Shown here: in pieces, positions 1-11,929 of the stretch
Layout: every line of letters begins with the position of its first letter
Numbering within the stretch: the stretch's first letter is position 1
Assembly (NCBI RefSeq): GCF_024166365.1
Contig: NC_064831.1
Location: 25,782,768-25,846,767, forward strand
Direction of reading: 5' to 3'
DNA from: Elephas maximus indicus
Taxonomy: Eukaryota; Chordata; Mammalia; Proboscidea; Elephantidae
DNA: 64,000 bases
Made by a program: the position numbers and the translations under genes
The notes under the pieces: model-generated
The model's input: the letters and a program-made list of their open reading frames with translations, nothing else
The model's database searches: none
Told to the model about the DNA's origin: nothing

Positions 1-296
1 GTCTTGGAAGAAGTACAGCTAGAGTGCTCCTTGGAAGGGAGGATGGCAAGACTTTATCTCATGTACTTTGGACATGTTATCAGCAGGGACTAGTCCCTGG
101 AGAAGGACATCATGCTTGGTAGAGGGTCAACCAAAAAGAGGAAGGCTCTCAAGGAGATGGATTGACACAGTTGCTGTAACAACGGGCTCAAGCATAAAAA
201 TGATTGTGAGGATGGCACAGGTCCAGGCAGTGTTTCATTCCGTCGTAGACAAGGTCACTATGAGCCAGAACCGATTCGACAGCATCCAATAACAAC
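1..296 (+). mobile_element. RTE (BovB-like) LINE 3' end
   Basis: GTCTTGGAAGAAGTACAGC, TTTGGACATGTTATCAG, GGAGAAGGACATCATGCTTGGTA and a CATCCAATAACAACA tail match the other RTE copies. The element continues to the left of the window. The 74-codon ORF at 68-292 is from its C-terminal region. Confidence 0.92.
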
Positions 297-1070
297 ATAT
301 ATATAAATTTATGATGTACTTTTTTTTTAACCTCTGCTCTAAATCATAGATGTTTATGTCAATTATCGGGGTTTTAATTGTTTAGGATAATTATTAAATT
401 GGTGTACCTGGAAAAACAAGTCCTTCCTAATCCTCATATTAAATATTTCTTGGCTATATGTTGTATATCAATTCTAGTTTAATTTATAAGTTCTTTTATC
501 ATCATTAAAAAATCTTTCTGGTGAGCATTTGATAGAAAATTCCTGGTATTTGTGGTTATATTAGAGACACCTGGAATCTTTACTATGTTAGGGTCTCCAT
601 ATCCAGACAAGTAAGACTGATGATCTCCACGTAATTGGTGTTTTCTTATATTCATCAATGAAAACTTGTGTATTTTTCTTACATACGTCCTGAACATTTT
701 ATATTAGGTTATCTATGTATTGCTAGTGTGAATACAGTAGATTGGTCCTATAAATTTTATATATCTGTATCTATCAAACCAGCTATCATTAATTCTGATA
801 GTTTTGGGGTTGATTTATCCATACCTTGCCAGGTTTAAAAAAAAAAAAAGTGAACATTTAATGACGACATTTACTTCCTGCATCCTATTCCTGTCATTGA
901 TCACTATGGTTTCTGGCACGTTAGCATTGGTTAAAGCGATATCAAATAACCATGGTGAAAATGAGCATATTAGCTCTTTCCTCTTGTTAAAGGGATGCCT
1001 CTGACACACAAGATCCTAATCACATCCTGTTCCCAAATGTCTTCCATTTATGACTCGTCTAGTACTTAGT
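297..1070. other. AT-rich stretch, no gene recognised
   Basis: Short ORFs on both strands (longest 72 codons, 479-697 minus) have no features I recognise. Confidence 0.6.
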
Positions 1071-1221
1071 GGGAGCCCTGGTGGCCCAATGTTTAAGAGC
1101 TCAGCTACTAACCAAAATGTCAGCAGTTCGAATTCACCAGCCGCTCCTTGTAAAACCCTACGGGGCAGGTCAGCTCTGTCCTTTAGGGCTACTATGAGTC
1201 AGAATCGACACAACAGCAACT
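1071..1221 (+). mobile_element. AfroSINE-like SINE
   Basis: GGAGCCCTGGTGGC start, B box AGTTCGAATTC, GGGGCAGGTCAGCTCTGTCC body. Confidence 0.92.
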
Positions 1222-1705
1222 GTTTTTTTTTTTTTTTAATTTTTATTGTGCTTTAAGTGAAAGTTTACAAATCAGGTCAGTCTCTCATGCAAAAATTTAC
1301 ATACACCTTGCTATACACTCCTAATTGCTCTCCCTCTGATGAGATTGCACAGTACTTCCCTCCACTCTCTCTCCTCGTGTACACTCAGGTAGCTTCTGGA
1401 CACCTCTGCCCTCTCATCTCTGCTCCAGACAGGAGATGCCAACGTAGTCTCATGTGTCGACTTAATCCAAGAAGCTTGTTCTTCACCAGTCTCATTTTCC
1501 ATCCCCTATTCCAGTCCAATGCCTGTCTGAAGAGCTGGCTTTGGGAATGGCTCCTGCCCTGGGGTAACAGAAGGTCTGGGGTCCATGGCCTCCGGAGTTC
1601 CTCCAGTCCCAGTCTGACCATTAAGTCTGGCCTTTTTATGAGAATTTGGGGTCTGCATCCCACTGCTCTCCTGCTCCCTCAGGGTTTCTCTGAAACTGGT
1701 TTTTG
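1222..1705 (-). mobile_element. L1 3' UTR fragment
   Basis: Minus-strand match to the last 480 bases of the L1 at 4559-10918: AGTGAAAGTTTACAAAT..., the TCTCCTGTCTGGAGC block and GAATTTGGGGTC. Extremely 5'-truncated insertion; its T-run merges with the tail of the SINE at 1071-1221. Confidence 0.9.
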
Positions 1706-2984
1706 AGTTGACACTTAGTGTGTCTGAAAAAGACCAAAGGACAATGAATCACCTGAAAGTAACTAAAAACCAGAGCTACCTGTACAAGGTTAAGTAAAGG
1801 GTAGGGAAAAGCAATTTTCCTGACTGAATCTAATGAAGGTTTGGGAAAAGAAATAGAGTTGTTTTTGTTTCACATAAGGAGCCCAGCTTTCTCATTTAAA
1901 CTCTAATCCCACAATAACAAGCACAGTATGCAGAGTGGCTAAGTGAGGACATCTTATTTTAATTCCAGCCCATTGCATCCTGGTTACATAATCCTGGGCA
2001 AGCCACGTACTTCCTTCCATGTCTCACTATCCTCATGAATCAAATGGGCATAACATCTATATTTAGGATTCTAACAAAAAAAAAAAAAAAAAAACCCATT
2101 GCCACTGAGTTGATTTCGACTCATAGCTACCCTATAGGACAGAGTAGAACTGCCCCACAGGGTTTCCAACGAGTGGCTGGTGGATTCGAATTGCAAACTT
2201 TTTGGTTAGCAGCCATAGCTCTTCACCACTGTGCCACCAGGGCTCCTTTAGGTTTCAAGGGATGATAAAATGAGTGAAATGCTAAATTTAGTGGCTAGCA
2301 TTTAAAAAAAAAACTGCTAAATAAGACCAAAAACTGTATACATCTCTGAATGCAGGCTAGACCAGCTTGTACTGCAGAAAAATTGGTTATCCCGTGAAAG
2401 ACAGAAATGACCTGGAATTAAGAATTGGATTTTGTTTTTGTCAATTCCCTTGATTTTATCCAGGGGTTTCTGATTTCTCTATATGGTTTTATAAGTATTA
2501 TAATTAAACCTTACAATTATGATTTTTGGTCATTCATGCCTTCACCACTAAGTCTGGCAATTACTCTTTAACTTATTGTCCCTCACCTGCGCTCACTAAC
2601 TTACATCAAGATTTCAATCAATCCATGATGTAAATATTGGGTATTCTTTTAAAGCAATTTAAAAAATTCACATACTGCTATTTGGAGACACTTCCTGAAA
2701 CACAACTCAAAAGTACGGAGTCTTTACATTATTTTACCTTTTTTGTAAATAGTACCTGGCTACTCAGAGAACATGGAGAAAAGTTACAACTTACTTGAGC
2801 TGTGGGTACCTCACTAACATTTGGAGTCAGAACCCAAGTCAAGGGAGAAATGCTCATGTCATACATTGAGTAAGTTGCCCAAGCTTGAATTCTCTAAACC
2901 AGTAGTTCTCAACAGAATTCCCACAATGGTGGTGTGCTCTTTATCCTCCAAGGTTTTCAAGCATTTGAAATTGACTACTGTGAC
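1706..2984. other. Sequence without recognised genes around a SINE
   Basis: Apart from the SINE at 2085-2247 I see nothing coding. Confidence 0.6.
2085..2247 (-). mobile_element. AfroSINE-like SINE
   Basis: Reverse copy: AAACCCATTGCCACTGAG to GTGCCACCAGGGCTCC, B box intact as GGATTCGAATTG. Confidence 0.93.
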
Positions 2985-3485
2985 TATCATGCATTGAATT
3001 GTGTCCCCCCAAAATATGTGTCAACTTGGTTAGGTCATGATTCCCAGCATTGTGTGGTTGTCCATTTTGTGATATTCCTGTGTTACAATCATAATCTCTG
3101 CCTATGGTTAAAGAGGATTAGGCGGGATGTTTAACATCCTTGCTCAGGTCACATCTCTGATCCAACGTAAAGGAGTTTCCCTGCAGTGTAGCATGCACCA
3201 CCTTTTATCTTACAAGACATAAAAGGAAAGGGAAGCAAGCAGAGATTTGGGGACCTCATACCACCAAGAAAGCAGTGCTGGGAGCAGAGCATACCTTTGG
3301 GCCCCGAGTTCCTGTGTGGAGAAGCTCCTAGTCCCGGGGAAGACTGATGAAAAGGATCTTCCTCCAGAGCTGACAGACACAAACTCCCGAATTTGGACTT
3401 CTAGCCTACTAGGCTGTGAGAAAATAAATTCTCTTTGCTAAAGCTTGTGGTATTTCCGCTATGGCAGCACTGGATGACTAAGACA
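2985..3485 (+). mobile_element. Solo LTR, MaLR/ERVL-like family A
   Basis: Same family as the copies at 17842, 55454, 60579 and 13253 (minus): start TATCATGCATTGAATTGTG, block CTCATACCACCAAGAAAGCAG, an AATAAA-type signal in GAGAAAATAAATTC, and end GCACTGGATGACTAAGACA. Flanks do not show a clear duplication. ORFs inside are not genes. Confidence 0.85.
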
Positions 3486-3654
3486 CTGAGGAACTGGGTT
3501 TTTTATTTTAAATAACTCAGATTAATTTAAATTGAATACCCACATGTCACTAGTAACTTCCTTATTTGGATAGTAAAGCTGTCATTAGCCTACGAGATAA
3601 TCACCAAAACCATGGGTGAGTTTTGGTCCTTAAGGTGCTGCCCTCCTTGGGGGT

Positions 3655-3935
3655 GGATATTAAAAAACTACACGCGTGTTCTGGCCCTTGTGTCTGTCAT
3701 CAAGAAGATCTATAGGAACCCCCATCTCTTGCCCAACACTTCCGTAGGATATCACATCTACTTGCCTATGACAGTGATAAAAGAACCTTGGAGAACTCCC
3801 TCATGTGGTTGCAAGGTCTGGGCCAGACCATCCCCAATTCAACTGTGAGAAGCAGAACACGGCCATGGTGGTTACTGGGAACCACACCAGCATTTTCCAC
3901 TAAGTTCCCACAGATGGGAATGAGCGCGGAGTGGG
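3655..3935 (+). pseudogene. Vomeronasal type-2 receptor (V2R) exon, decayed
   Basis: Conceptual translation gives blocks of the N-terminal ligand-binding domain of V2R receptors: RVLALVSVIKKIYRNPHLLPNTSVGYHIY at about 3673-3759 and ENSLMWLQGLGQTIPN at about 3791-3838, then VVTG and TTPAFST. The blocks lie in different frames with at least two single-base shifts (near 3780 and 3870), and no neighbouring receptor exons were found. V2Rs are class C G-protein-coupled receptors for pheromones, and many mammals retain them only as pseudogenes. Family identification is firm, the individual gene unknown. Confidence 0.85.
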
Positions 3936-4133
3936 GCATGGCTGTAAATGAGTCTTCTCCAGAGCAATAATTGGGCAGTAGAATAAATTAGAAAGAAACC
4001 ATGTCCTTGAGCATCTCTTCGAGTGGAAAACTAGAAGGCACAGAACTCTGGGTGTGATGTGATCTTTCTTTGAGGTGGCAATGAAAGTTAAAGAAAATTA
4101 AGACTTTACTGGAAGCAGTAAACTTCAGTAAGC

Positions 4134-4272
4134 CAAAAAACCAAACCCGTTGCCATCGAATCAATTCTGACTCACAGTGACACTATAGGACAGTGTACAA
4201 CTGCCCTGTAGGGTTTCCAAGGAGCGGCTGTTGGATTCGAACTGCTGACCTTTTGCTCAGCAGCCAGGTAGC
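4134..4272 (-). mobile_element. AfroSINE-like SINE, head truncated
   Basis: CAAACCCGTTGCCATCGAATC, GGTTTCCAAGGAGCGGC, ATTCGAACTGCTGACC. Confidence 0.9.
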
Positions 4273-4329
4273 ACTTACAGGATGCTGAAAATAGAATAAA
4301 GAATGAAGCAACCCTCTCGCCCTGAATTC

Positions 4330-4558
4330 TTTTTTTTTTTCTTTTCTTTTTTTTTACATCCTTGTGTTGATTTTAATTTTATTTTGGAAACTTTATACAC
4401 TTATACAATCTATAAAAAAGACAAAATACTGAATTCCATTTTATTTACACAGTGTAAAATCTCCGATAATGGAAGTTTCTCATTATGAAAGATGACATTA
4501 AGTAGAGCAAAAATACTGTCCGTGGTTGACAATTCCGTAACATAAAATGTGGTCTATT
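4330..4558 (-). pseudogene. TIMM21: Distal 3' UTR and poly-A tail of the TIMM21 retrocopy
   Basis: A T-rich run at 4330-4355 is the poly-A tail of a minus-strand retrocopy. AATAAA lies about 21 bases upstream of it, at the usual distance. Removing the L1 at 4559-10918 joins this block to 10919-11129 and the TIMM21 coding relic. That the block is TIMM21 3' UTR is inferred from this geometry, not from a sequence match. Confidence 0.65.
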
Positions 4559-7500
4559 ATTCAAAGGCTACAACAATCAAGACAGCACAATCTAATAGCC
4601 CATCTGCGTGTACTGAAAGAAGCAGACCATGACTGCTTCTACAACTCCCCAAACTAAAGAATCAAAATCTTTCCCAAATGAAGATACAATCCTGGAATTG
4701 ACAGATGCAGAATATAAAAAACTAATTCACAGAATGCTTCAAGACATCAGGGATGACCTCATAAATGAAATAAGGCAATCTACAGAAAAAGCCAAGGAAC
4801 ACACTGATAAAGCAGTTGAAGAACTCAAAAAGATTATTCAAGAACATAGTGAAAAATTAATAAGTTGCAAGAATCCATAGAGAGACAGCATTCAGAAATC
4901 CAAAAGATTAACAGTAAAATTACAGAATTAGACAACTCAATAGGAAGTCAGAGGACCAGAATCGAGCAATTGGAATGCAGAGTAGGGGACCTGGAGGATA
5001 AGGCAATTGACACCAATATAGTTGAAGAAAAATCAGATAAAAGAATTTTAAAAAATGAAGAAACCCTAAGAATCATGTGGGACTCTATCAAGAAGCATAA
5101 CTTGCATGTGATTCGAGTTCCAGAACAGGGAGGGATAACAGAAAATACAGAGAGAATAGTTGAAGATCTGTTGGCAGAAAACTTCCCTGACATCATGAAA
5201 GACGAAAGGATAACTATCCAAGATGCTCATCAAACCTCATATAAGATTGATCCAAAAAGAAAATCACCAAGGCATATTATCATCAAACTTGCCAAAACCA
5301 AAGATAAAAAGAAAATTTTAAAAGCAGCCAGGGATAAAAGAAAAGTCTCTTACAAAGGAGAATCAATAAGAATAAGTTCAGACTACTCAGCAGAAACCAT
5401 GCAGTCAAGAAGGCAATGGGATGACATACATAGAGCACCGAAGGAGAAAAACTGCCAGCCAAGTATCATAAAAAATATATATATATCCAGCAAAACTCTC
5501 TCTCAAATGTGAAGGTGAAATTAAAACATTTACAGATAAACATAAGCTTAGAGAATTTGCAAAAACCAAACCAAAGCTACAAGAATTACTAAAGGAAATT
5601 CTTTGGTCAGAAAATCAATAATATCAGATAACAACACAAGGTCACAGAACAGAACATCCTGATATCAACTCAAATAAGGAAATCACAAAAACAACTTAAC
5701 ATTAAATTTTAAAAAGAAAAAAATGCTCAAAACAGGGAATCACTGAAGTCATTATGTAAAAGGTCACAATAATCAAAAAGAGGGACTAAATACAGGTGGC
5801 ATAGGTCTTCCATATGGAGAGGAAAACAAGGCGATATAGGATGATACAAGCTAGGTTTTTACTTAGAACAATAGGGGGAAATATTAAGGTAACCACAAAG
5901 AGGTCTAACAATTCCATAATTCAAAATAAAAACCAAGAAAAACATAACAACTCCGCAAACATAAATTCAACTACTATGAAAATGAGGAACACACAATTTA
6001 CAAAGAAAAACGTCTCAGCACAAAAAATAAGCAGAAAAATGAAATTGTCAACAACACACACAAAAAGGCATCAAAATGACAGCACTAAACTCATACTTAT
6101 CTATAATTATGCTGAATGTAAATGGACTAAATGTACCAATAAAGAGACAGAGAGTCTCAGACTGGATAAAGAAACACGATCCGTCTATATGCTGCCTACA
6201 AGAGACACACCTTAGACTTAGAGACACAAACAAACTAAAACTCAAAGGATGGAAAAAAAATATCAAGCAAACAACAATCAAAAAAGAGCAGGAGTAGCAA
6301 TATTAACTTCTGACAAAATAGACTTTAAAGTTAAACCCACCACAAAGGATAAAGACACTAAATAATGATTAAAGGGACAATTTGCCAGGAATATATAACC
6401 ATATTAAATATTTATGCACCCAATGACAGGGCTGCAAGATACATAAAACAAACTTTAACAGAACTGAAAAGTGAGATAGGCACATCCACAATTATAGTAG
6501 GAGACTTCAACACACCACTTTCATTGAAGGATAGGACTTCCAGTAAGAAGCTCAACAGAGACACAGAAGACCTAATTGCTACAATCAACCAACTTGACCT
6601 CATAGACTTATACAGAACACACCACCCAATAGCTGCAAAATATACTTTTTTTTTCTAGTGCACATGGGACATTCTCTAGAATAGATCACATATTAGGTGA
6701 TAAAGCAAACCTTTGCAGAATCCAAAACATCGAAATATTACAAAGCATCTTCTCAGACCACAAGGCCATAAAAGTAGAAATCAATAAAAGAAAAATCAGG
6801 GAAAAGCAATCAAATACTAGGAAACTGAACAATACCCTGCTCAAAAAAGACTGGGTTACAGAAGACATTAAGAAGGGAGTAAAGAAATTCATAGAATGCA
6901 ACGAGAATGAAAACACTTCCTATCAAAACCTCTGGGACACAGCAAAAGCAGTGCTCAGAGGTCAATTGATATCAATAAATGCACACATACGTAAAGAAGA
7001 AAGGGCCAAAATCAGAGAACTGTCCCTACAGCTTGAACAAATACAAAGCGAGCAACAAAAGAATCCATCAGGCACCAGAAGAAAACAAATAATAAAAACT
7101 AGAGCTCAACTAAATGAATTAGAGAACAGAAAAACAATTGAAAGAATTAACAAAGCCAAAAGCTGGTTCTTCGAAAAAATTAACAAAATTGATAAACCAT
7201 TGGCTAGACTGACTAAAGGAATATAGGAAAGGAAACAAATAACCCAAATAAGAAATGAGATGGGCCATATCACAACAGACCCAACTGAAATTAACAGAAT
7301 CATATCAGATTATTATGAAAAATTGTACTGTAACAAATTTGCAAACCTAGAAGAAATGGATGAATTGCTAGAAAAACACTACCTACCTAAACTAACACAA
7401 TCAGAAGTAAAACAGCTAAATAGACCTATAAAAAAAAAAGAGATTGAAAAGGTAATCAAAAAACTCCCAACAAAAAAAAAGCCCTGGCCCAGGCAGCTTT

Positions 7501-10500
7501 ACAGCAGAGTTCTACCAAACTTTCAGAGAAGAGTTAACACCACTACTACCAAAGGTATTTCAAAGCATAGAAAATGATGGAATACTACCTAACTCATTCG
7601 ATGAAGCCAGCATATCCCTGATACCAGAACCAGGTAAAGACACCATAAAAAAAGAAAATTACAGATCTATATCCCTCATGAACATAGATGCGAAAATCCT
7701 CAACAAAATTCTAGCCAATAGAATTCAACAACATATCAAAAAATTAATCCACCACGACCAAGTGGGATTTATACCAGGCATGCAAGGTTGGTTCAATATT
7801 AGAAAAACCATGAATGTAATCCACCATATAAATAAAACAAAAGACAAAAACCGCATGATTTTATCAATTGATGCAGAAAAGGCATTTGACAAAGTCCAAC
7901 ACCCATTCATGATAAAAACTCTCAGCAAAATAGGAATTGAAGGAAAATTCCTCAGCGTAATAAAGGGCATCTATAAAAAAAAAAAAATTTTTTTTTTTAT
8001 ACAAAGCCAACAGCCAACATCATTCTGAATGGAGAGTGCCTGAAAGCATTTCCCTTGAGAACGGGAACCAGAAAAGGATGCCCTTTATCACCGCTGTCAG
8101 TCAACATTGTGCTAGCAGTCCTAGCCAGAGCCATTCGCCTAGACAAAGAAATAAAGGGCATTCAGATTGGTAAGGAAAAGTAAAATTATCTCTATTTGCA
8201 GATGACATGATCTTATACACAGAAAACCCTAAGGAATCCTCCAGAAAACCACTGAAACTAATAGAAGAGTTCCGCAGAGTCTCCGGTTACAGATGAACAT
8301 TCAAAAATCACTTGGATTTCTCTACATCAACAAAAAGAACATCGAAGAGGAAATCACCAAATCAATACCATTCACAGTAGCCCCCAAGAAGATAAAATAC
8401 TTGGGAATAAATCTTACCAAAGATATAAAAGACCTATACAAAGAAAACTACAAAGTACTAGTGCAAGAAACTAAAAGGGACCTACATACGTGGAAAAACA
8501 TACCTTGCTCATGGATAGGAAGACTTAACATAGTAAAAATGTCTATTCTACCAAAAGCCATCTATATATACAATTCACTTCCGATCTAAATTCCAACGAC
8601 GTTTTTTAATGTGATGGAGAAACAAATCACCAACTTCATATGGAAGGGAAAGAAGCCCCAGATAAGTAAAGCATTACTGAAAAAGAAAGTGGGAGTCCTC
8701 ACTCTACCTGATTTTAGAACCTATTATACAGTCACAGTAGTCAAAACAGCCTGGTACTAGTCCAACAACAGGCATATAGACCAATGGAACAGAATTGAGA
8801 ACCCAGATATAAATCCAACCACGTATGAGCAGCTGATATTTGACAAAGGCCAGTGTCAGTTAATTGGAGAAAAGACAGTCTTTTTAACAAACGGCGCTGG
8901 CATAACTGGGTATCCATTTGCAAAAAAATGAAACAGGACCCATACCTCACGCCATGCACAAAAACTAACTCCAAGTGGATCAAAGACCTACACATAAAGA
9001 CTAAAATGATAAAGATCATGAAAGAAAAAATAGGGACAATGTTAGGAGCCCGAATACAAAGCATAAACAGAATACAAAACATTACTAAAAACGATGAAGA
9101 GAAACCAGATAACTGGAACCTCCTAAAAATCAAACACCTATGCTCATCTAAAGACTTCACCAAAAGAGTAAAAAGACCACCTACAGACTGGGAAAGAATT
9201 TTCAGCTATGACATCTCCGGCCAGCGCCTGATCTCTAAAATCTATATGATTCTGTTAAAACTCAACCACAAAAAGACAAACAACCCAATTAAAAATTGGG
9301 CAAAGGATATGAACATGCACTTCAGTAAAGACGACATTCAGGCGGCTAACAGATATATGAGAAAATGCTCTCGATCATTAGCCATTAGAGAAATGCAAAT
9401 TAAAACTACAATGAGATTCCATCTCACTCCAACAAGACTGGCATTAATCCAAAAAACACAAAATAATAAATGTTGGAGAGGCTGTGGAGAGATTGGGACT
9501 CTTATACACTGCTGGTGGAATGTAAAATGGTACAACCACTTTGGAAATCTATCTGGCGTTTCCCTAAAAAGTTAGAAATAGAACTACCATACAACCCAGA
9601 AACCCAACTCCTCGGAATATATCCTAGAGAAATAAGAGCCATTATGCAAACAGATATATAAACCCGTGTTTATTGCAGCACTGTTTACAATAGCAAAAAG
9701 CTGGAAGCAACCAAGGTGTCCATCAACGGATCAATGGATAAATTGTGGTATATTCACACAACGGAATACTACGCATCAATAAAGAACAGTGATGAATCGG
9801 TGAAACATTTCATAACATGGAGGAACCTGGAAGGCATTATGCTGAGTGAAATTAGTCAGATGCAAAAGGGCAAATATTGTATAAGACCACTATTATAAGA
9901 TCTTGAGAAATAGTTTAAACTGGGAAAAACACATTCTTTTTTGGTTAGGAGAAGGGGGAGGGAGAGAGGGTGGGAGAGGGTTATTTACTGATTACATAGT
10001 AGATAAAACTACCTTAGGTGAAGCAAAGGACAATACTCAATACAGGGAAGGTCAGCTCAACTGGACTGGATCAAAAGCAAAGAATTTTCCTGGATAAACT
10101 AAATGCTTCAAAGGTCAGCGGAGCAAGGGTGGGGGTTTGGGGACTATGGCTTCAGGGGACATCTAAGTCAATTGGCAAAATAAATTCTATTAAGAAAACA
10201 TTCCACATCCCAGTTTGAAGTGTGGCGTCTGGCGTCTTAAATGCTAACAAGCGGCCAACTAAGATGCATCAATTGGTCTCAACCCACCTGGATCAAAGGA
10301 GAATGAAGAACACCAAGGTCACAAGATAATTATGAGCCCAAGAGACAGAAAGGGCCACATGAACTAGAGACTTACATCATCCTGAGACCAGAAGAACTAG
10401 ATGGTGCCTGGCCACAACTGATGACTGCCCTGACAGGGAGCACAACAGAGAACCCCTGAGGGATCAGGAGAACAGTGGGATGCTGACCCCAAATTCTCAT

Positions 10501-10918
10501 AAAGAGACCAGACTTAATGGTCTTCCGGAGACTAGAAGAATCCCGGCAGTTAGGGTCGCCAAACCTTGTGTTGACCCAGGATAGGAACCATCCCTGAAGA
10601 AAACTCATCAGACAGGGAATGGACTGGACAATGGGTTGGAGAGAGATGCTGATGAGGAGTGAGCTACTTGTATCAGGTGGATACTTGAGACTGTGTTGGC
10701 ATCTCCTGTCTGGAGGGGAGATGGGAGGGTAGAGATGGTTAGAAACTGGCAAAAGGGTCACAAAAGGAGAGACTGGAAGGAGGGAGCAGGCTGACTCATT
10801 AGGCAGAGAGTAAATGGGAGTATGCACTAAGGTGTATATAAGTTTATACGTGAGAGACCGACTTAATTTGTAAACTTTCACTTAAAGCACAATAAAAATT
10901 ATTTTTAAAAAAATTTTA
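4559..10918 (+). mobile_element. L1 retrotransposon, 5'-truncated, 6.4 kb
   Basis: The element is flanked by the 15-bp duplication AAAATGTGGTCTATT (4544-4558 and 10919-10933) and ends CACAATAAAAATTATT plus an A-rich tail. Its 5' end lies just upstream of ORF1, so the 5' UTR is missing. ORF1 begins at 4629 (MTASTTPQTKESKSFP), shifts frame near 4865 and continues to about 5512. ORF2 begins near 6076 (MTALNSYLSIIMLNVNG, endonuclease) and runs, broken by shifts and stops, through the reverse transcriptase (7678-8028) to about 9898. The 3' UTR (9899-10900) contains a G-rich tract. It is not autonomous. It sits in the 3' UTR of the TIMM21 retrocopy and is therefore younger than it. Confidence 0.93.
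9954..9980 (+). other. G-quadruplex motif in the L1 3' UTR
   Basis: Five runs of three or more G (9954-9958, 9960-9962, 9968-9970, 9972-9974, 9978-9980) are separated by loops of one to five bases. Similar polypurine tracts are known in L1 3' UTRs; the minus-strand L1 has a related tract near 20130-20160. Confidence 0.7.
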
Positions 10919-11129
10919 AAAATGTGGTCTATTTCATGATTTTTCACTCTACAAGGAAATTTCTAGTTTGGCTTGTCTGATGCAGCGAATGCCTGTTGTG
11001 TTCACATTTATGACTGTATATACTGTGTATTCAAACAGGCTCTAAAAAGGGAGTGTAGTGATCGGTGTGGGAGTTGGCCCCACTCAGCTTCCACCAGGCA
11101 ACACTGGGCTCGCCTGCTCTTCCAATATA
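10919..11129 (-). pseudogene. TIMM21: Proximal 3' UTR of the TIMM21 retrocopy
   Basis: Lies between the TGA of the TIMM21 relic and the second copy of the L1 target duplication. No repeat recognised; assigned to the 3' UTR by position. Confidence 0.6.
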
Positions 11130-11866
11130 TCAGGATCGACTGTCTTCAATGACAATAGTTCTTCTAGGGTAGGCTTCACCTTCTACAAAAATGTATCAGA
11201 ATTCATATTCGCTACTCTCTGGGTTCTCCTTTACTTCCAGGTCCACGGTCTGGTGCTTCCCCGGCTCCAAGCCCTCTTTGTAGAACTTGAGTCACATATG
11301 TGCAGCCAGTCTTCAACGTGCTCGATGAAACTGACATGCCGCCTTCTCCCACATGGTACCATCTCCCCATAGCCTTTGATCAGCTCACCAAAAACATCTA
11401 TCACCTCGGGATGTAATCTGCATTTCTCTAAGGCTTTCCCATGTATCTAATTAGGGCTGGATGAAAAGAAAATTTCTCTAAAAATCAGGTAAAACAAGCT
11501 ACCTGTCATGCTGACTTCAAAAAGCAATACTATTAAGTAGGTAAAATCTCTTCCACCTTCTTTCACTTTCTGTGACATCGAGACAGCGATCTCCCCTCTC
11601 GGACTTCTGTGCACAGACATTTGTTTGCTGCCATCCTCCTTCACTCTCCGGAGTCCCCGTCCCTACCTCTAGAGAGTTCTTGGGGTGACCCCAAGGATAC
11701 CCCTGGGCTGAACAGTTTTATTCTGCTCTGGCAGCCCCTATTTCATGCTGGGCTCAGTATTCAAGCAAGCTTTGTTAAGCAAGAAGTGGGGCCAAAACAG
11801 TCGCGCCCCTGCACACCTGTGCACCTTCTCCGTATGCTACACACCTCGCAGAAGAGTGAAAATCAT
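11130..11866 (-). pseudogene. TIMM21: Processed pseudogene of TIMM21 (mitochondrial inner-membrane translocase subunit)
   Basis: The minus-strand translation follows TIMM21 from its first Met (MIFTLLRGV at 11866) to its C-terminus (YPRRTIVIEDSRS then TGA at 11130). Recognisable blocks include [13 protein letters not shown], the membrane segment ([10 protein letters not shown]...) at about 11447-11644, and HPEVIDVFGELIKGYGE. TIMM21 normally acts in the TIM23 import complex. Here stops occur at codon 10 and at least three places in the N-terminal third, and frameshifts interrupt the C-terminal domain. The absence of introns, together with a poly-A tail preceded by AATAAA at about 4330-4390, shows retrocopying of an mRNA. 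Identity rests on remembered protein sequence but the match is long and colinear. Confidence 0.9.
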
Positions 11867-11925
11867 GGTCACAGAGAAATGCTTCCCTTGGGGATGGGGC
11901 GAGCTACAACCAGCAAAGCTTAACT
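11867..11925 (-). pseudogene. TIMM21: Probable 5' UTR remnant of the TIMM21 retrocopy
   Basis: Sequence directly upstream of the ATG equivalent on the minus strand. The outer limit and a target duplication for the retrocopy could not be found. Confidence 0.35.
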
Positions 11926-11929
11926 GCCC

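Noticed and set aside
68-292. 74-codon ORF as a gene
   Set aside because: Lies in the RTE 3' end; the same sequence recurs at 38927-39148 and 63357-63662.
8741-9575. 140-codon minus and 240-codon plus ORFs as host genes
   Set aside because: The plus-strand ORF is part of L1 ORF2 (C-terminal) and the minus-strand one is its shadow.
10372-10881. 169-codon minus-strand ORF as a gene
   Set aside because: Antisense to the L1 3' UTR. The same antisense ORF appears in the L1 3' UTR copies at 58898-59410 and 1257-1706, so it reflects base composition.
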